A stretch of 60,442 nt of DNA from JANNYA01 sp031422315 (GCA_031422315.1 JANOQN010000075.1:1-60442), one strand, 5' to 3'; shown: positions 7,696 to 17,800, counted from the stretch's first letter. Notes: generated by a model from the letters alone, not told the origin. Made by a program: numbers and translations.

Positions 7696-7746
7696 ATGCT
7701 TTGACCTACTGAATGGGTTTCCAAAGCATATACTGAAGCATATGGC
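7691..7746. promoter_or_regulatory. three copies of CAAAGCATATGGC around the integrase start
   Basis: The 13-mer GCCATATGCTTTG at 7691-7703 covers the integrase start codon. Its reverse complement recurs at 7722-7734 (CAAAGCATATACT) and 7735-7746 (GAAGCATATGGC). The layout fits an operator or arm-type binding sites for the integrase or a directionality factor. Confidence 0.5.
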
Positions 7747-7867
7747 TAGACAAGCTTGTCAGCGTCTTTCTGAGTCGTTGTGATGCGTACTGATAAATTA
7801 ATCTGATTAAAAACAAGTGTTTATGTTATCTAAGACTTTTTAAGAATTGCCAAGATTTGACAATTAT

Positions 7868-7917
7868 ACTGATTCGTAATCAGTAGGTCGGAGGTTCGAT
7901 TCCTCTCACCGGCACCA
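7868..7917 (+). tRNA. 3' half of tRNA-Thr(CGT); attachment site of the element
   Basis: From 7868: anticodon stem ACTGA, loop TTCGTAA with anticodon CGT (7875-7877), stem TCAGT, a short variable loop, T-arm GGAGG-TTCGATT-CCTCT, acceptor strand CACCGGC and ACCA (7914-7917). The D-arm and the 5' acceptor strand are absent upstream, where the sequence is AT-rich element DNA. This is the duplicated att core left by integration; the intact tRNA should lie at the other end of the element. Confidence 0.85.
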
Positions 7918-8325
7918 ATCGAGGCGGGCGTAAAATCGCTGCTGGTCAAAACTCCCGTGTTGTCGCCTTTTTTTTGTTGCCACTAAAGCAAGTCTCGCAA
8001 AAGCTACCGTAAAGCTTGAAGGCCATTATCTGCACTACCTGCGATTCAATCTACGGCAAGAATTTCGACAACAATCGAATTGCACACGAGGTTGCCTGCA
8101 AGCACGTCTCGCCCAGCAAAACTGGCCCTTCGCACGCCGCAACCACTGTAGCCGACCGACCGGCAGCTATGCAAAAGGCATCGCCAAAGGCAGTAAGCGC
8201 TAAACCAGCCACGCTGAAACTCGGGGCTTGATCGAAGCTTTATTCCCTCGATGATCCACACCGTCATACATTCGACACGTAAGCGCGCTGTACTTCGCCA
8301 CTTATTCCTTTAGCCGACTGCCAAC
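7918..8325. other. first host DNA after the element; mostly gene-free
   Basis: After the att site there is a T-rich run (7968-7976) preceded by a weak GGCG/CGCC pairing that might end the tRNA transcript. A small possible ORF (8016-8231) lies here. Otherwise no gene, tRNA or clear promoter was seen up to the start codon at 8326. Confidence 0.5.
8016..8231 (+). CDS. doubtful small Ala/Lys-rich protein
   Basis: 71 codons from a TTG start, with no good Shine-Dalgarno. The N-terminus has two cysteines (ICTTC), a weak zinc-knuckle resemblance with C25 and H27-type residues downstream (EVACKH). The tail is low-complexity Ala/Lys/Pro. It could be a small zinc protein or a chance ORF. No homologous family was recognised. 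Confidence 0.3.
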   Translation: MKAIICTTCDSIYGKNFDNNRIAHEVACKHVSPSKTGPSHAATTVADRPAAMQKASPKAVSAKPATLKLGA

Positions 8326-11172
8326 ATGCTCACGAAAATTGCTTTTACGCCTATTGCCATTGCTTGTTTTGCTGCGCTGAGTACTTCTATCAGCGCGCAA
8401 TCCCTTGATCTCAACCGACGCGGCACTTTTGCAAGCAACGTAACGGCGGGCTCTGAAATCGTCGCGCATGATCCGGTAACGCAGCGGCTTTTTGTCACCA
8501 ACGGCGCATTGAATCGTATTGACGTGATCAATATGGCGAACGTTGATGAGCCTGTGTTGCTACGCAGCATTGATATTTTACCGCTGGGCGGCGTGATCAA
8601 TAGCGTGGCGGTCAAGAACGGTTTTGTTGCGGCTGCCATTGCAAACGCAAATGTGAGCACGCCCGGCGTGATTGCCGTGTTTGGCACCGATGGTGTGTTG
8701 CGACGCATATTTTCGGCTGGCGTGTTGCCGGATCACGTTAGCTTTAGCCCGAACGGGCGTTACATATTGGCTGCCAATGAAGGTGAGCCAGTTGGAACCT
8801 TTGGGCAGCCTAGCTTTATCGACCCGCGCGGCTCCGTCACCGTGATTGATTTGCAAGCGGGCATAGATAAAGCAGTCGCCACCCAAATTGACTTCACCGC
8901 CTTTGATGGTCGGGAGAATGAGCTGCGCGCGCGCGGCGTGCGGATTTTTCCGAATCGCTTGCCAAGCAGGGATTTTGAACCAGAGTACATCGCCGTTTCG
9001 GCTGACAATGCGCGCGCTTTTGTCACGCTACAAGAGTCCAATTCCTTTGCCGTGCTTAATTTAGCTACGCGCACGATTTTGGATATCGTACCGGCCGGCT
9101 TGAAAGATCATAGCCGTGGCTTACCGAGCGTTGAAACCGTCAATTTCCCTGAGCTACCAGTATTGGGGATGACGCCTGCGATGCAAGCGATTCGCTTGGG
9201 TGGGTTTTCTGGGCTGTGGTTCGAAGGCATTGAAGCCCCAACCGGCCGCTTGCGATTTGCCACCGTGCCAGATCGCGGCCCGAATGGCGAGCCTAGTAAT
9301 GTCGACGCCGATGCAGCGCTTGAGCGCCCATTTGCACTGCCGAGCTATCAGCCGCGCGTGGTGCGCTTTACCTATGATCCAATCACCAAAGCGATTGTGC
9401 TGGGTGCGCAGCTGCTGCTGACGCGCACCGACGGCAGCGCCATGACTGGCCTTCCCAACATCGCCGTGCAGGATGAAGAACCGGTGGATTTGTTTGGCGC
9501 ACCGCTGGCTTACGATCCACTGGGCGCGGATTTGGAAGGCTTGGTGATAACCCCGAATGGCGATCACTGGATGGTCGATGAATATCGCCCGGCGATTTAC
9601 CAGTTCAATAGCATGGGGCGTTTGTTAGCGCGCTACGTTCCGGCTGGGACTGCGGCACTCGCTGGGCAGCCGGTCGGCACGTTTGGCACTGAGAGCTTGC
9701 CCGCCGAATACAGCACACGGCGCGCCAATCGCGGCTTTGAAGGTATCGCGTTTGACGCCGATGCGGGTGTGCTGTACGCCTTTATTCAAACACCACTGGC
9801 GAATCCTAACCTGGCGGCCAGCAACGCATCTAGAGTGATTCGTATGCTCGGCATCAATCCTACTACCGGCGCAGTGGTTTCCGAGTACGTCTACCCTATG
9901 GATAAAGCGCCGTTTCGTGAGCAAAACACGGACAAAATCGGCGATGCGGCCTATGCCGGCGGCGGCAAGTTCTACATCGTCGAGCGGGATGATTCAGTGC
10001 TTCGAAGCGGCAAAAAAATGTTGTTCGAGTTCAATCTTACAGGTGCGACCAATTTGCGCGCCGCTGGCGCCCCCGCGCTGCTGCCAAATTTGACGCTTGA
10101 GCAGCACACGCTCGATCAGCTCGCCACAGCAGGCATAAGGCCGGTCATTAAAACTAAGGTCGCCAACCTGCCATCGCTGGGCTATTTTGAAGGCGACAAG
10201 TTAGAAGGTATGGCACTGTTAGCTGATGGGCAGCTAGCGCTCATCAATGACAACGATTTTGGCATTGCGCCACAGCAGCTACCTGTACCACCCAACGGCA
10301 GCGTGCCGTTGGATGTTGAGCCAACCCCAATCCAACTGGGTTTTGTACGCTTTGATCAAGCCAGCGGATTGGATGCATCAGATCGCGATGGCCCATCAGC
10401 AACTGTCCCGTTAGTCAACATTCTCAACTGGCCAGTTTTGGGCATGCACATGCCTGATTCCATTGCCAGCTTCAATGCCAATGGCTTGAGCTTCTACGCC
10501 AGCGCCGGTGAAGGCGATGATCGCGGTGAAGTGGCGCGCATTGGCAGCAACACCATTGCGCTTGACGCCCTCGCCTTTCCAACTGGCGCAGCTTTGCGCG
10601 GGAATGCGCAGCTGGGCCGTTTGAATGCATCAACCATTGACGGCAATTTAGATGCCGATCCGCAGCTAGAACAGCTGCATGTGTTGGGCAGCCGATCCTT
10701 TCGAATTTGGGATCAGTTCGGCAACTTGGTATATGACAGTGGCGATATTTTAGAGCGCGTGACTAGCGCACCGGGCATTTTCAACTCCGACAACGAAGCC
10801 AATCAAAGCATCGACACCCGCAGTGACAATAAAGGCCCAGAGCCCGAAGCCATCGCAGTCGGCACGATCGGTGCAAACACCTACGCCTTTGTCGGTTTGG
10901 AACGTATCGGCGGCGTAGCGACATTTGACGTCACCAATCCTTATCAAACCCGCTTTGTCAGCTACAGCAATAACCGCGATTTCAGCACGGTGGTTAACCT
11001 AACGCTAGATCCAGACGCCGCTGGCGATTTAGGCCCAGAAGGCATCGCGTTTATTCCCGCCACCGAGAGCCCAACTGGTGCGCCGTTGGTGGTGGTGGCC
11101 AATGAAGTCAGCGGCACCACCACGATTTTCAGCGTGATTGAATCGGTGTTTAGGAATGGGTTTGAGGATTAG
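8326..11172 (+). CDS. secreted choice-of-anchor I / esterase-like phytase domain protein
   Basis: 948 residues with a signal peptide (about 1-24, cleavage after SISA). The first part (about 30-280) is a beta-propeller-like repeat region (VSFSPNGRYILAANEGEP, YIAVSADNARAFVTLQE) typical of choice-of-anchor I proteins. Residues about 290-680 match the esterase-like phytase family (GFSGLWFEGIEA, PDRGPNGEP, DLEGLVITPNGDHWMVDEYRPAIY, NRGFEGIAFD). The end again has propeller segments (EPEAIAVGTIGANTYAFVGLERIGG). The final residues VFRNGFED share the GFE tail with two other secreted proteins in this window. Likely an exported hydrolase; the substrate is not predictable. Confidence 0.8.
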   Translation: MLTKIAFTPIAIACFAALSTSISAQSLDLNRRGTFASNVTAGSEIVAHDPVTQRLFVTNGALNRIDVINMANVDEPVLLRSIDILPLGGVINSVAVKNGFVAAAIANANVSTPGVIAVFGTDGVLRRIFSAGVLPDHVSFSPNGRYILAANEGEPVGTFGQPSFIDPRGSVTVIDLQAGIDKAVATQIDFTAFDGRENELRARGVRIFPNRLPSRDFEPEYIAVSADNARAFVTLQESNSFAVLNLATRTILDIVPAGLKDHSRGLPSVETVNFPELPVLGMTPAMQAIRLGGFSGLWFEGIEAPTGRLRFATVPDRGPNGEPSNVDADAALERPFALPSYQPRVVRFTYDPITKAIVLGAQLLLTRTDGSAMTGLPNIAVQDEEPVDLFGAPLAYDPLGADLEGLVITPNGDHWMVDEYRPAIYQFNSMGRLLARYVPAGTAALAGQPVGTFGTESLPAEYSTRRANRGFEGIAFDADAGVLYAFIQTPLANPNLAASNASRVIRMLGINPTTGAVVSEYVYPMDKAPFREQNTDKIGDAAYAGGGKFYIVERDDSVLRSGKKMLFEFNLTGATNLRAAGAPALLPNLTLEQHTLDQLATAGIRPVIKTKVANLPSLGYFEGDKLEGMALLADGQLALINDNDFGIAPQQLPVPPNGSVPLDVEPTPIQLGFVRFDQASGLDASDRDGPSATVPLVNILNWPVLGMHMPDSIASFNANGLSFYASAGEGDDRGEVARIGSNTIALDALAFPTGAALRGNAQLGRLNASTIDGNLDADPQLEQLHVLGSRSFRIWDQFGNLVYDSGDILERVTSAPGIFNSDNEANQSIDTRSDNKGPEPEAIAVGTIGANTYAFVGLERIGGVATFDVTNPYQTRFVSYSNNRDFSTVVNLTLDPDAAGDLGPEGIAFIPATESPTGAPLVVVANEVSGTTTIFSVIESVFRNGFED

Positions 11173-11196
11173 CGCAACCCTAAAGCACACAAAAAA

Positions 11197-11227
11197 GCCG
11201 CTGGCGAATCAGAATCTCGCCAGCGGC
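11197..11227. terminator. bidirectional Rho-independent terminator
   Basis: GCCGCTGGCGA (11197-11207) pairs perfectly with TCGCCAGCGGC (11217-11227) over 11 bp. An A-run precedes the stem (11190-11196) and a T-run follows after a few bases (11232-11236). It lies between convergent genes, so it can serve both strands. Confidence 0.85.
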
Positions 11228-11258
11228 CTCGGTTTTTCACCAACTTTAAACCTATCTA

Positions 11259-12863
11259 CTAGCGAATTGCCGCGTCTTCGAATCCGTTTGCCAGAAGGAC
11301 GTCTGGATTGATGACGACCGCAGATCGTCCGTTCACAAATTCAGCGCCAGTGTTATTGGGATCTAAATAATCTCGCACGCGCGTCGTTGGAGTGCCCAAC
11401 CCTTCCCACGCATGCGCCAATTTGCCATATTGATCCCGGAGCGAAGCACCGGTTGAGCCGCATTGAGACGGCCCACCGCTCAGCACACCGACCAACCGAT
11501 ATTGAGCGTTATAAAGTGGCGAGCCCGACGATCCAGGCTCAGTAACGCCAGCTGGATTTGCGCTACCGGCTGGAATGTTCGGCAACAGTGGCGGCGTTGG
11601 ATCCCAGTTTGCACGCCAATGCACGCCTGCTGCAGAGGTTATGTTGTCGGTGGTCATATTTTGATCGACGAAGGTTATGCGCTTTTCATCACCGCTTGGA
11701 TGATGAATCGAGGCGCAAAGCCCTTCGGTACTCGTGGGGTCAGACGGTGCAGTGCAAACCGATCCGACATCGCGTCGATCCCAACCCGACCAATAAACAT
11801 TATGGCTAGGATCTGGCGCGTTATTGAAAGCAACTAAAGTTACGTCAGAGCGATCACCTGCTGCTCCTCCGCCAGCAAATGGATTTCCGGTTTGCGCCAA
11901 GAAGGTTGCGCCGGTCTGGGTCTGATTGGTTGCGCCAACTACCGCACCCGAGCCGCTTGCAGCAGAACCAGGGGCTCGGCAAGTCGGCGCATCAAAGTTC
12001 CAATAGACAAATAAACTCGGCGCGCTCGCGGCTGTCACACCGCAATGGGTCGCGGTGATATACAGCATGCGGCCATCACCCAACACATTGTTTATCAGAG
12101 ACCCGGTACAAACTCGGCTACCGCCGGTACCCTGCGAAGCCACCGATCGACGGTTTCTTTGCCATGGATCAGAATCTCCCAAGCAAGCAACGTCCATATT
12201 GCAGGAACCTGATTTAGGAGCATTGAGACCGTGGCCACCTTGACCCGGCTTACAGCCCGGGCCGGGGGTTAAGTTCTCTGAGCCAAAACCGCGGTAGCCT
12301 TGACCAATTTGGGTCAAATGAAGTTTAGGCTCAGCGCCCTTGGCCGGAAAGCTCAACTCGATAACTGCTTCATTGCCCAACACTACTGGAGTCCAAAGCT
12401 GTCGGTGCCCATGGTTGTTCGCGGTTGTGTAGGGTCCGAACTGACTCTTAAAATCAGGCGAATAAACCCAAAGCTCACCGCCTTGCGGCATTACAAATTC
12501 GGTGAACCCAAAATTAAACGACGACGCAACCTCCGATCGCACGCGATAACGCCACACTTTACGATCACCCAAATCTTGCCAAGAACCATCGCTGCTCGGG
12601 CGAATACTGACCTGTACCGGCAGCGCAAAACGCGGCGCACTATCAGCCAGTTCGTCGGTGGCGTCTTGTGCCCTGATTTGTTGCAGATCCAGCGGAGCCA
12701 AAACTTTAAGCTCCACTGACTCAAGGGTTCCTAAGCCGATATTTTGCTGAGTTAACGGCTGAGCCGAAAAACTACAGGTGCTGGCGAATATTAAACAGCT
12801 AACCGCGAAGACTGGCAAAGCGCCAATCACTCTTCCATTTTTTGTTTTTGTCATTTGACTCAT
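11259..12863 (-). CDS. secreted trypsin-like serine protease (lysyl-endopeptidase type)
   Basis: 534 residues, with a signal peptide (about 1-34, ending SFSA). A pro-region runs to about 195. In the catalytic domain the triad is visible: H273 in ITATHCG, D340 in GDRSDVTL and S446 in PGSSGSP. Several cysteines (204, 221, 227, 252, 274, 295) could form disulfides. The arrangement resembles lysyl endopeptidase and related exported proteases. The C-terminus LLANGFEDAAIR carries the GFE motif seen on two other exported proteins here. AAAGG sits about 8 bases before the ATG. Transcribed alone, converging on the upstream phytase-like gene. Confidence 0.85.
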   Translation of the reverse strand: MSQMTKTKNGRVIGALPVFAVSCLIFASTCSFSAQPLTQQNIGLGTLESVELKVLAPLDLQQIRAQDATDELADSAPRFALPVQVSIRPSSDGSWQDLGDRKVWRYRVRSEVASSFNFGFTEFVMPQGGELWVYSPDFKSQFGPYTTANNHGHRQLWTPVVLGNEAVIELSFPAKGAEPKLHLTQIGQGYRGFGSENLTPGPGCKPGQGGHGLNAPKSGSCNMDVACLGDSDPWQRNRRSVASQGTGGSRVCTGSLINNVLGDGRMLYITATHCGVTAASAPSLFVYWNFDAPTCRAPGSAASGSGAVVGATNQTQTGATFLAQTGNPFAGGGAAGDRSDVTLVAFNNAPDPSHNVYWSGWDRRDVGSVCTAPSDPTSTEGLCASIHHPSGDEKRITFVDQNMTTDNITSAAGVHWRANWDPTPPLLPNIPAGSANPAGVTEPGSSGSPLYNAQYRLVGVLSGGPSQCGSTGASLRDQYGKLAHAWEGLGTPTTRVRDYLDPNNTGAEFVNGRSAVVINPDVLLANGFEDAAIR

Positions 12864-13110
12864 TGTTTTTTACCTTTGTAAACGAGCAGCTCAAGAAACA
12901 CTACGACAGCGTTTCAAACGTGCTCTTGAATTGGCATGGCACACGATAGTGCCTAGCGCGCGCATGAAAGCATCTAAGACAAAATACTGTGTTAATTTCC
13001 CTCGTGCAGTCTTCATATTTTTGTTGCAAACCACACTTTCTAAGCGATATGTTTGAGTTGTGGCGCGAAGCCCAAATTTCGACGGCGTTAAAAGACAATG
13101 TTAAAAGTCT

Positions 13111-13935
13111 CTAAGCCCGCAAAAGCTCATTAATACTCGTCTTAGAACGCGTCTTGGCATCCACCTGTTTGACAATCACGGCGCAATACAGGCTGTGGCT
13201 GCCATCTGCCGCGGGTAGATTTCCAGCGACGACTACCGAGCCCGCTGGCACGCGGCCGTAGCTGACCAACCCAGTCGCGCGATCAAAGATTTTGGTTGAT
13301 TGCCCCAAATAAACGCCCATACCGATCACGCTTCCGGCCTCGACGATTACGCCTTCGACGACTTCAGATCTTGCGCCGATAAAGCAATCGTCCTCGATAA
13401 TTGTGGGTGCGGCTTGTAAGGGCTCGAGCACTCCGCCGATGCCTACGCCGCCGGATAAATGCACGCGCGCGCCGATTTGCGCGCACGAACCTACTGTGGC
13501 CCAAGTGTCAATCATGGAGCCCGCGCCCACAAATGCGCCGATGTTGATAAAACTCGGCATCAGTACCACATCAGGCCCAATGTGCGCACCGGCGCGCACA
13601 ACTGCGCCCGGCACCATGCGGATTCCGGCGGCGCTAAATTCCGCGGCCGGGTCGGTGGTAAAGCGCAGTGGCACCTTGTCGAAAAATGGCTGCGGGCTGG
13701 CGTCGATTACTTGATTGGCGCGTAGCCTAAAGCTCAGCAGCACCGCTTTTTTTAGCCATTCGTGCACTTGCCAGCTGCCATCTCCATTGCGCGTGGCAAC
13801 GCGCTGTTCGCCAGATTCGAGTTGCGCTAGTGCTGTCGTTACTGCGCTTGAAACCTCGCTTGGGCAATTTTGTGGGGAGAATTCCGTGCGCCGTTCGAAG
13901 GCAGCTTCGATGGTGGATTGCATAGTGGATTGCAT
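13111..13935 (-). CDS. dapD: tetrahydrodipicolinate N-succinyltransferase
   Basis: 274 residues, the normal DapD length. It transfers succinyl from succinyl-CoA to tetrahydrodipicolinate in lysine and meso-diaminopimelate synthesis. The N-terminal helical part is followed by left-handed beta-helix hexapeptide repeats (residues about 110-230: VVRAGAHIGPDVVLMPSFINIGA, MIDTWATVGSCAQIG, and GVIVEAGSVIGMGVYLG). The family motif with ARSEVVEG is present. A second in-frame ATG at 13923 is an alternative start. Cytoplasmic and core. No other lysine gene is adjacent. Confidence 0.95.
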   Translation of the reverse strand: MQSTMQSTIEAAFERRTEFSPQNCPSEVSSAVTTALAQLESGEQRVATRNGDGSWQVHEWLKKAVLLSFRLRANQVIDASPQPFFDKVPLRFTTDPAAEFSAAGIRMVPGAVVRAGAHIGPDVVLMPSFINIGAFVGAGSMIDTWATVGSCAQIGARVHLSGGVGIGGVLEPLQAAPTIIEDDCFIGARSEVVEGVIVEAGSVIGMGVYLGQSTKIFDRATGLVSYGRVPAGSVVVAGNLPAADGSHSLYCAVIVKQVDAKTRSKTSINELLRA

Positions 13936-13966
13936 TGAATTGACCTAGATAATTAAAGTGGAGATG

Positions 13967-14368
13967 TTAGGCCTGTGAGTACGCGACTTTCAAACCCAAA
14001 TGCTTCGCGAATGGCAAAAAGTCTCGATCTGCATGCAGCAGCAGCAATCCATTTTCAATGCAATAGGTAGCGATGAGCGTATCGATCGTCTTGCGAATTG
14101 TGAATCCACGCTCGCGAAGCGCTCTGTAATTCTCTGAAGCCCTTACTGCTAGTCCGTATCCAACGAGGTCAATATGCTCAAACGCGTCAAGCGTCTTCTT
14201 CACCAACTTGAACTCGCGCGCGTCTCTTACGCCTTGTAAGACTTCTGCTGCGATTAAGTCACCTACGGCAAGCCTGGTGCTGCCAAAGTACGAATCAAGC
14301 AAGGCAACTTGAGGTGTATCCGCTGAACGAAAGTAGTCAATCCAAACCGTCGAATCAACTAAAATCAC
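13967..14368 (-). CDS. vapC: VapC-type PIN-domain ribonuclease toxin
   Basis: 133 residues. PIN-domain acidic residues are in place: D5 (VDSTVWID), the Glu in AAEVLQG, D94-region TIDTLIATYC and the HADRDF near the C-terminus. The ATG overlaps the stop of the antitoxin gene (ATGA at 14368-14365). VapC toxins cleave tRNA or rRNA when freed from VapB. The length is normal and it appears intact. Confidence 0.9.
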   Translation of the reverse strand: MILVDSTVWIDYFRSADTPQVALLDSYFGSTRLAVGDLIAAEVLQGVRDAREFKLVKKTLDAFEHIDLVGYGLAVRASENYRALRERGFTIRKTIDTLIATYCIENGLLLLHADRDFLPFAKHLGLKVAYSQA

Positions 14369-14559
14369 CTGTCAGTCCTCATGGCGTTGAGGTCGCCTTC
14401 CCAGGTAATTTTGCCTTTTAGTTCTCTTGCTTTCTCTTGTGCACGCAACTGCACCAAAGTCCTGAGTCCAAGTTCAACCGCCTCACGCTTAGTCTTTGCG
14501 CCGGTTGCCTTCAAAGCATCCTTCATAAGGCTATCGTCAATTTCAATGTTTGTACGCAT
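14365..14559 (-). CDS. vapB: VapB-type antitoxin
   Basis: About 64 residues from the ATG at 14559. The start at 14586 would cross the operator-like repeat. MRTNIEIDDSLMKDALKATGAKTKREAVELGLRTLV is the classic ribbon-helix-helix VapB pattern (VapB of type II TA): an N-terminal DNA-binding strand and helices, then a tail that binds VapC. It is translationally coupled to vapC. The perfect inverted repeat directly upstream is the likely autorepression site. Confidence 0.9.
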   Translation of the reverse strand: MRTNIEIDDSLMKDALKATGAKTKREAVELGLRTLVQLRAQEKARELKGKITWEGDLNAMRTDR

Positions 14560-14560
14560 T

Positions 14561-14587
14561 TGTGTACCATATAAATTTAAGTACACA
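14561..14587. promoter_or_regulatory. probable VapBC operator
   Basis: TGTGTAC (14561-14567) and GTACACA (14581-14587) form a perfect 7-bp inverted repeat with 13 bp between, one base upstream of the vapB ATG. The AT-rich spacer could hold the -10 element (TTTATA on the minus strand). VapBC complexes usually bind such palindromes to repress their own promoter. Confidence 0.6.
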
Positions 14588-14844
14588 TACTAGCACAACG
14601 CGGTGAGCCAAGATACATCCTCGAAACGCTGGAAAATGCGTTTACACCGTAACGCTGTCATCGAGCTTTCGAGGCACATTGTGTTGTCAGACCAATTCGC
14701 TCACGTGAACAAAACACCAATTGATAGGCCTAACGCCCGCATAGCAAATCCTCGCTATTTCCGACAGATCACATCAAGCGGCTATACTCGGGCCAATCCC
14801 TTGACTGAAAAAACTGCCGCTTACGCGTCGGTTTGAGCCTACGA

Positions 14845-17800
14845 ATGCCAAAACGAGAAGATTTAAAGAGCATTTTAATCATCGGCGCTGGCCCGATTGT
14901 GATCGGCCAAGCCTGCGAATTTGACTATTCCGGCGCACAGGCCTGCAAGGCGCTACGTGAAGAAGGCTACCGCGTTGTGTTGGTGAACTCCAACCCCGCC
15001 ACCATCATGACCGACCCGGATATGGCCGATGCCACTTACATCGAGCCAATCAACTGGCAAACGTTGGAACGCATTATCGCGATTGAAAAGCCGGATGCGA
15101 TTTTACCGACCATGGGCGGGCAAACCGCTTTGAACTGCGCGCTCGATTTGGCCGATAAAGGCATTCTGGACAAATATAATGTCGAGCTGATCGGCGCGAA
15201 GCAAGAGGCGATCAAGCTGGCGGAAGATCGGGAATTGTTCCGCCGCGCAATGATTGAAATTGGGCTGTCGGTGCCGAAAGCGCAAATTGCTAGAACGCTG
15301 GAACAAGCGCTGCACGTACAAACATTGGTCGGCTACCCGACCATTATTCGACCCAGCTTTACTCTCGGCGGTTCGGGCGGCGGCATTGCCTACAACAAAG
15401 AAGAGTTTTTAGAGATCGTGACGCGCGGACTGGAGATGTCTCCTGTTAGCGAAGTGCTGGTCGAAGAATCCGTGCTGGGCTGGAAAGAGTTCGAGATGGA
15501 AGTGGTGCGTGATAGCGTCGATAACTGCATTATTGTTTGCTCGATTGAAAATCTTGACCCCATGGGCGTACACACCGGCGATTCCATTACCGTGGCACCC
15601 GCGCAAACGCTGACCGATAAAGAATATCAAGCCATGCGCGATGCCTCGCTCGCGGTGCTGCGCAAAATTGGCGTGGATACCGGTGGCAGCAACGTGCAGT
15701 TTGGCATCAACGCGCAAGACGGCCGCATGGTCGTCATTGAGATGAATCCGCGCGTTAGTCGATCAAGCGCATTGGCCAGCAAAGCGACAGGCTTCCCGAT
15801 TGCGAAAATCGCCGCCAAATTGGCGATTGGCTACACGCTTGATGAGCTTCGTAACGATATTACCGGCGGGCTAACACCGGCGTCATTTGAGCCCAGCATT
15901 GATTACGTGGTGACGAAAATACCGCGCTTTGCGTTTGAGAAATTCCCGAAAGCTGATGCTCGCTTGACCACGCAAATGAAGAGTGTCGGCGAAGTGATGG
16001 CGATGGGCCGCACATTCCAAGAGAGCCTGCAAAAGGCGCTGCGCGGGCTGGAGATTGGCGTCAGCGGGCTTGATCCACTTTTGCCCGAAAGCGACTACGC
16101 AAACGATCCTAGCGTGCTGAATCGGCACCTGCGCGAGCCTAAACCTGAGCGCATATTTTATGTGGCCGACGCCTTTAGAGCGGGCTACAGCCAAGCGCAA
16201 GTTTTTGAGCAAACCGCGATTGATCCTTGGTTTCTTGAGCAAATTGAAGAGATCGTCAGCACTGAGCAGCGCTTGCGCAAATTGGGCGTTACCGCGCTCA
16301 ATGCGGAGAATCTGCGGCGCCTCAAACGCATGGGCTTTTCCGATATTCGCCTCGGCGCGCTGGTAGATAGCTCTGAGCAAAGCATTCGGCATTTGCGGCG
16401 CAGCTTGGGCGTGCGCCCGGTATATAAGCGGGTCGATTCTTGCGCAGCTGAATTTGCTACTGACACCGCATATATGTATTCAACTTACGAGGAAGAATGC
16501 GAGTCAAATCCGACGGCGCGCAAAAAAATCATCGTGCTCGGCGGCGGCCCAAATCGCATTGGTCAGGGTATTGAATTCGACTATTGCTGCGTACACGCCG
16601 CGCTGGCACTCAGGGAAGATGGCTTTGAAACCATCATGGTGAACTGCAATCCTGAAACAGTATCAACCGACTATGACACTTCAGATCGGCTGTATTTTGA
16701 ACCGGTCACGTTAGAAGATGTGCTGGAAATCGTCGATAAAGAAAAACCGATAGGCGTGATCGTGCAATACGGCGGGCAAACGCCACTCAAATTGGCGCGC
16801 GCACTAGAAGCTGAAGGCGTGCCGATCATTGGCACCAGCCCAGATTCGATTGATTTAGCGGAAGATCGCGAGCGCTTTCAAAAGCTGATTCAATCACTCG
16901 GCCTGCGCCAGCCAGCGAACCGCACCGCGCGCACCACCGAACAGGCGCTGATATTGGCCCGCGAAATCGGCTATCCGCTGGTGGTTCGCCCGAGCTACGT
17001 ATTGGGCGGCCGCGCGATGGAAGTGGTGCACGCCGAAGCCGATTTAGCACGCTATATGCGAGACGCCGTGCAAGTCAGCCACGATTCGCCGGTGCTGTTA
17101 GATTGCTTTTTGGACAACGCGATTGAAGTGGATGTCGACTGCATTGGCGATGGCACTGACGTGCTGATTGGCGGCGTGATGGAGCACATTGAAGAAGCTG
17201 GCGTGCATTCGGGCGATTCTAGCTGTTCACTGCCGCCGTTTACCCTGAGTGAAACCGTGCAGACGGAGTTAAAGCGGCAAGTTGCGGTGATGGCTCGCGC
17301 GCTTAAAGTAATCGGGCTGATGAACACCCAGTTTGCGATTCAAAACGACGATATCTACGTGCTCGAAGTGAATCCGCGCGCATCCAGAACCGTGCCGTTT
17401 GTCGCCAAAGCCACGGGCCGAGCGCTGGCGAAAATTGCCGCACGCTGCATGGCTGGTATTTCCTTAAAGCAGCAAAACTGCTTGCATGAGATTGTGCCGC
17501 ACTATTTCAGCGTCAAAAGCCCGGTTTTCCCTTTCGTCAAATTCCCAGGTGTGGATCCACTACTCGGGCCAGAAATGCGTTCCACCGGTGAGGTGATGGG
17601 CGTCGGCAAAGCCTTTGGCGAAGCGTTTGCTAAGGCGCGTAATGGCGCTGGTGAGAAAACGCCCAAGCCCGGCATGGCGTTTTTATCCGTCCGCGATGCT
17701 GACAAACCGCGCGTCGTTGCGCTAGCGAAAGAACTGCACGCAAAAGGCTTTGGCTTAGTTGCCACGCGCGGCACGCAGCAAGCGCTTTTGGCGGCTGGCG

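Larger units (their letters stand above)
1..7917. mobile_element. right part of an integrated tRNA-Thr-targeting element
   Basis: A run of minus-strand genes (integrase, BrnTA, AlpA-like regulator, CHC2 zinc protein, TOPRIM-AAA helicase, accessory proteins) ends at a 50-bp tRNA 3' fragment next to the integrase. After the fragment, gene orientation and content change to housekeeping functions. Several genes are joined by ATGA/GTGA overlaps, so the replication block is an operon. No capsid, terminase, relaxase or secretion gene is visible. Known P4-type integrases insert at tRNA 3' ends, and the intact tRNA then lies at the far end, here left of the window. I infer a satellite-like or mobilisable island. 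The left end is not seen, so total length and cargo are unknown. Confidence 0.8.

Noticed and set aside
12901..13098. 65-codon minus-strand ORF between the serine protease and dapD
   Set aside because: Cys/His-rich random-looking composition with no start signal; the spacer of about 250 bp shows no clear feature.
14603..14836. 77-codon plus-strand ORF before carB
   Set aside because: Begins with a GTG inside the vapB promoter region and has no motif; the stretch is better read as the leader of carB.
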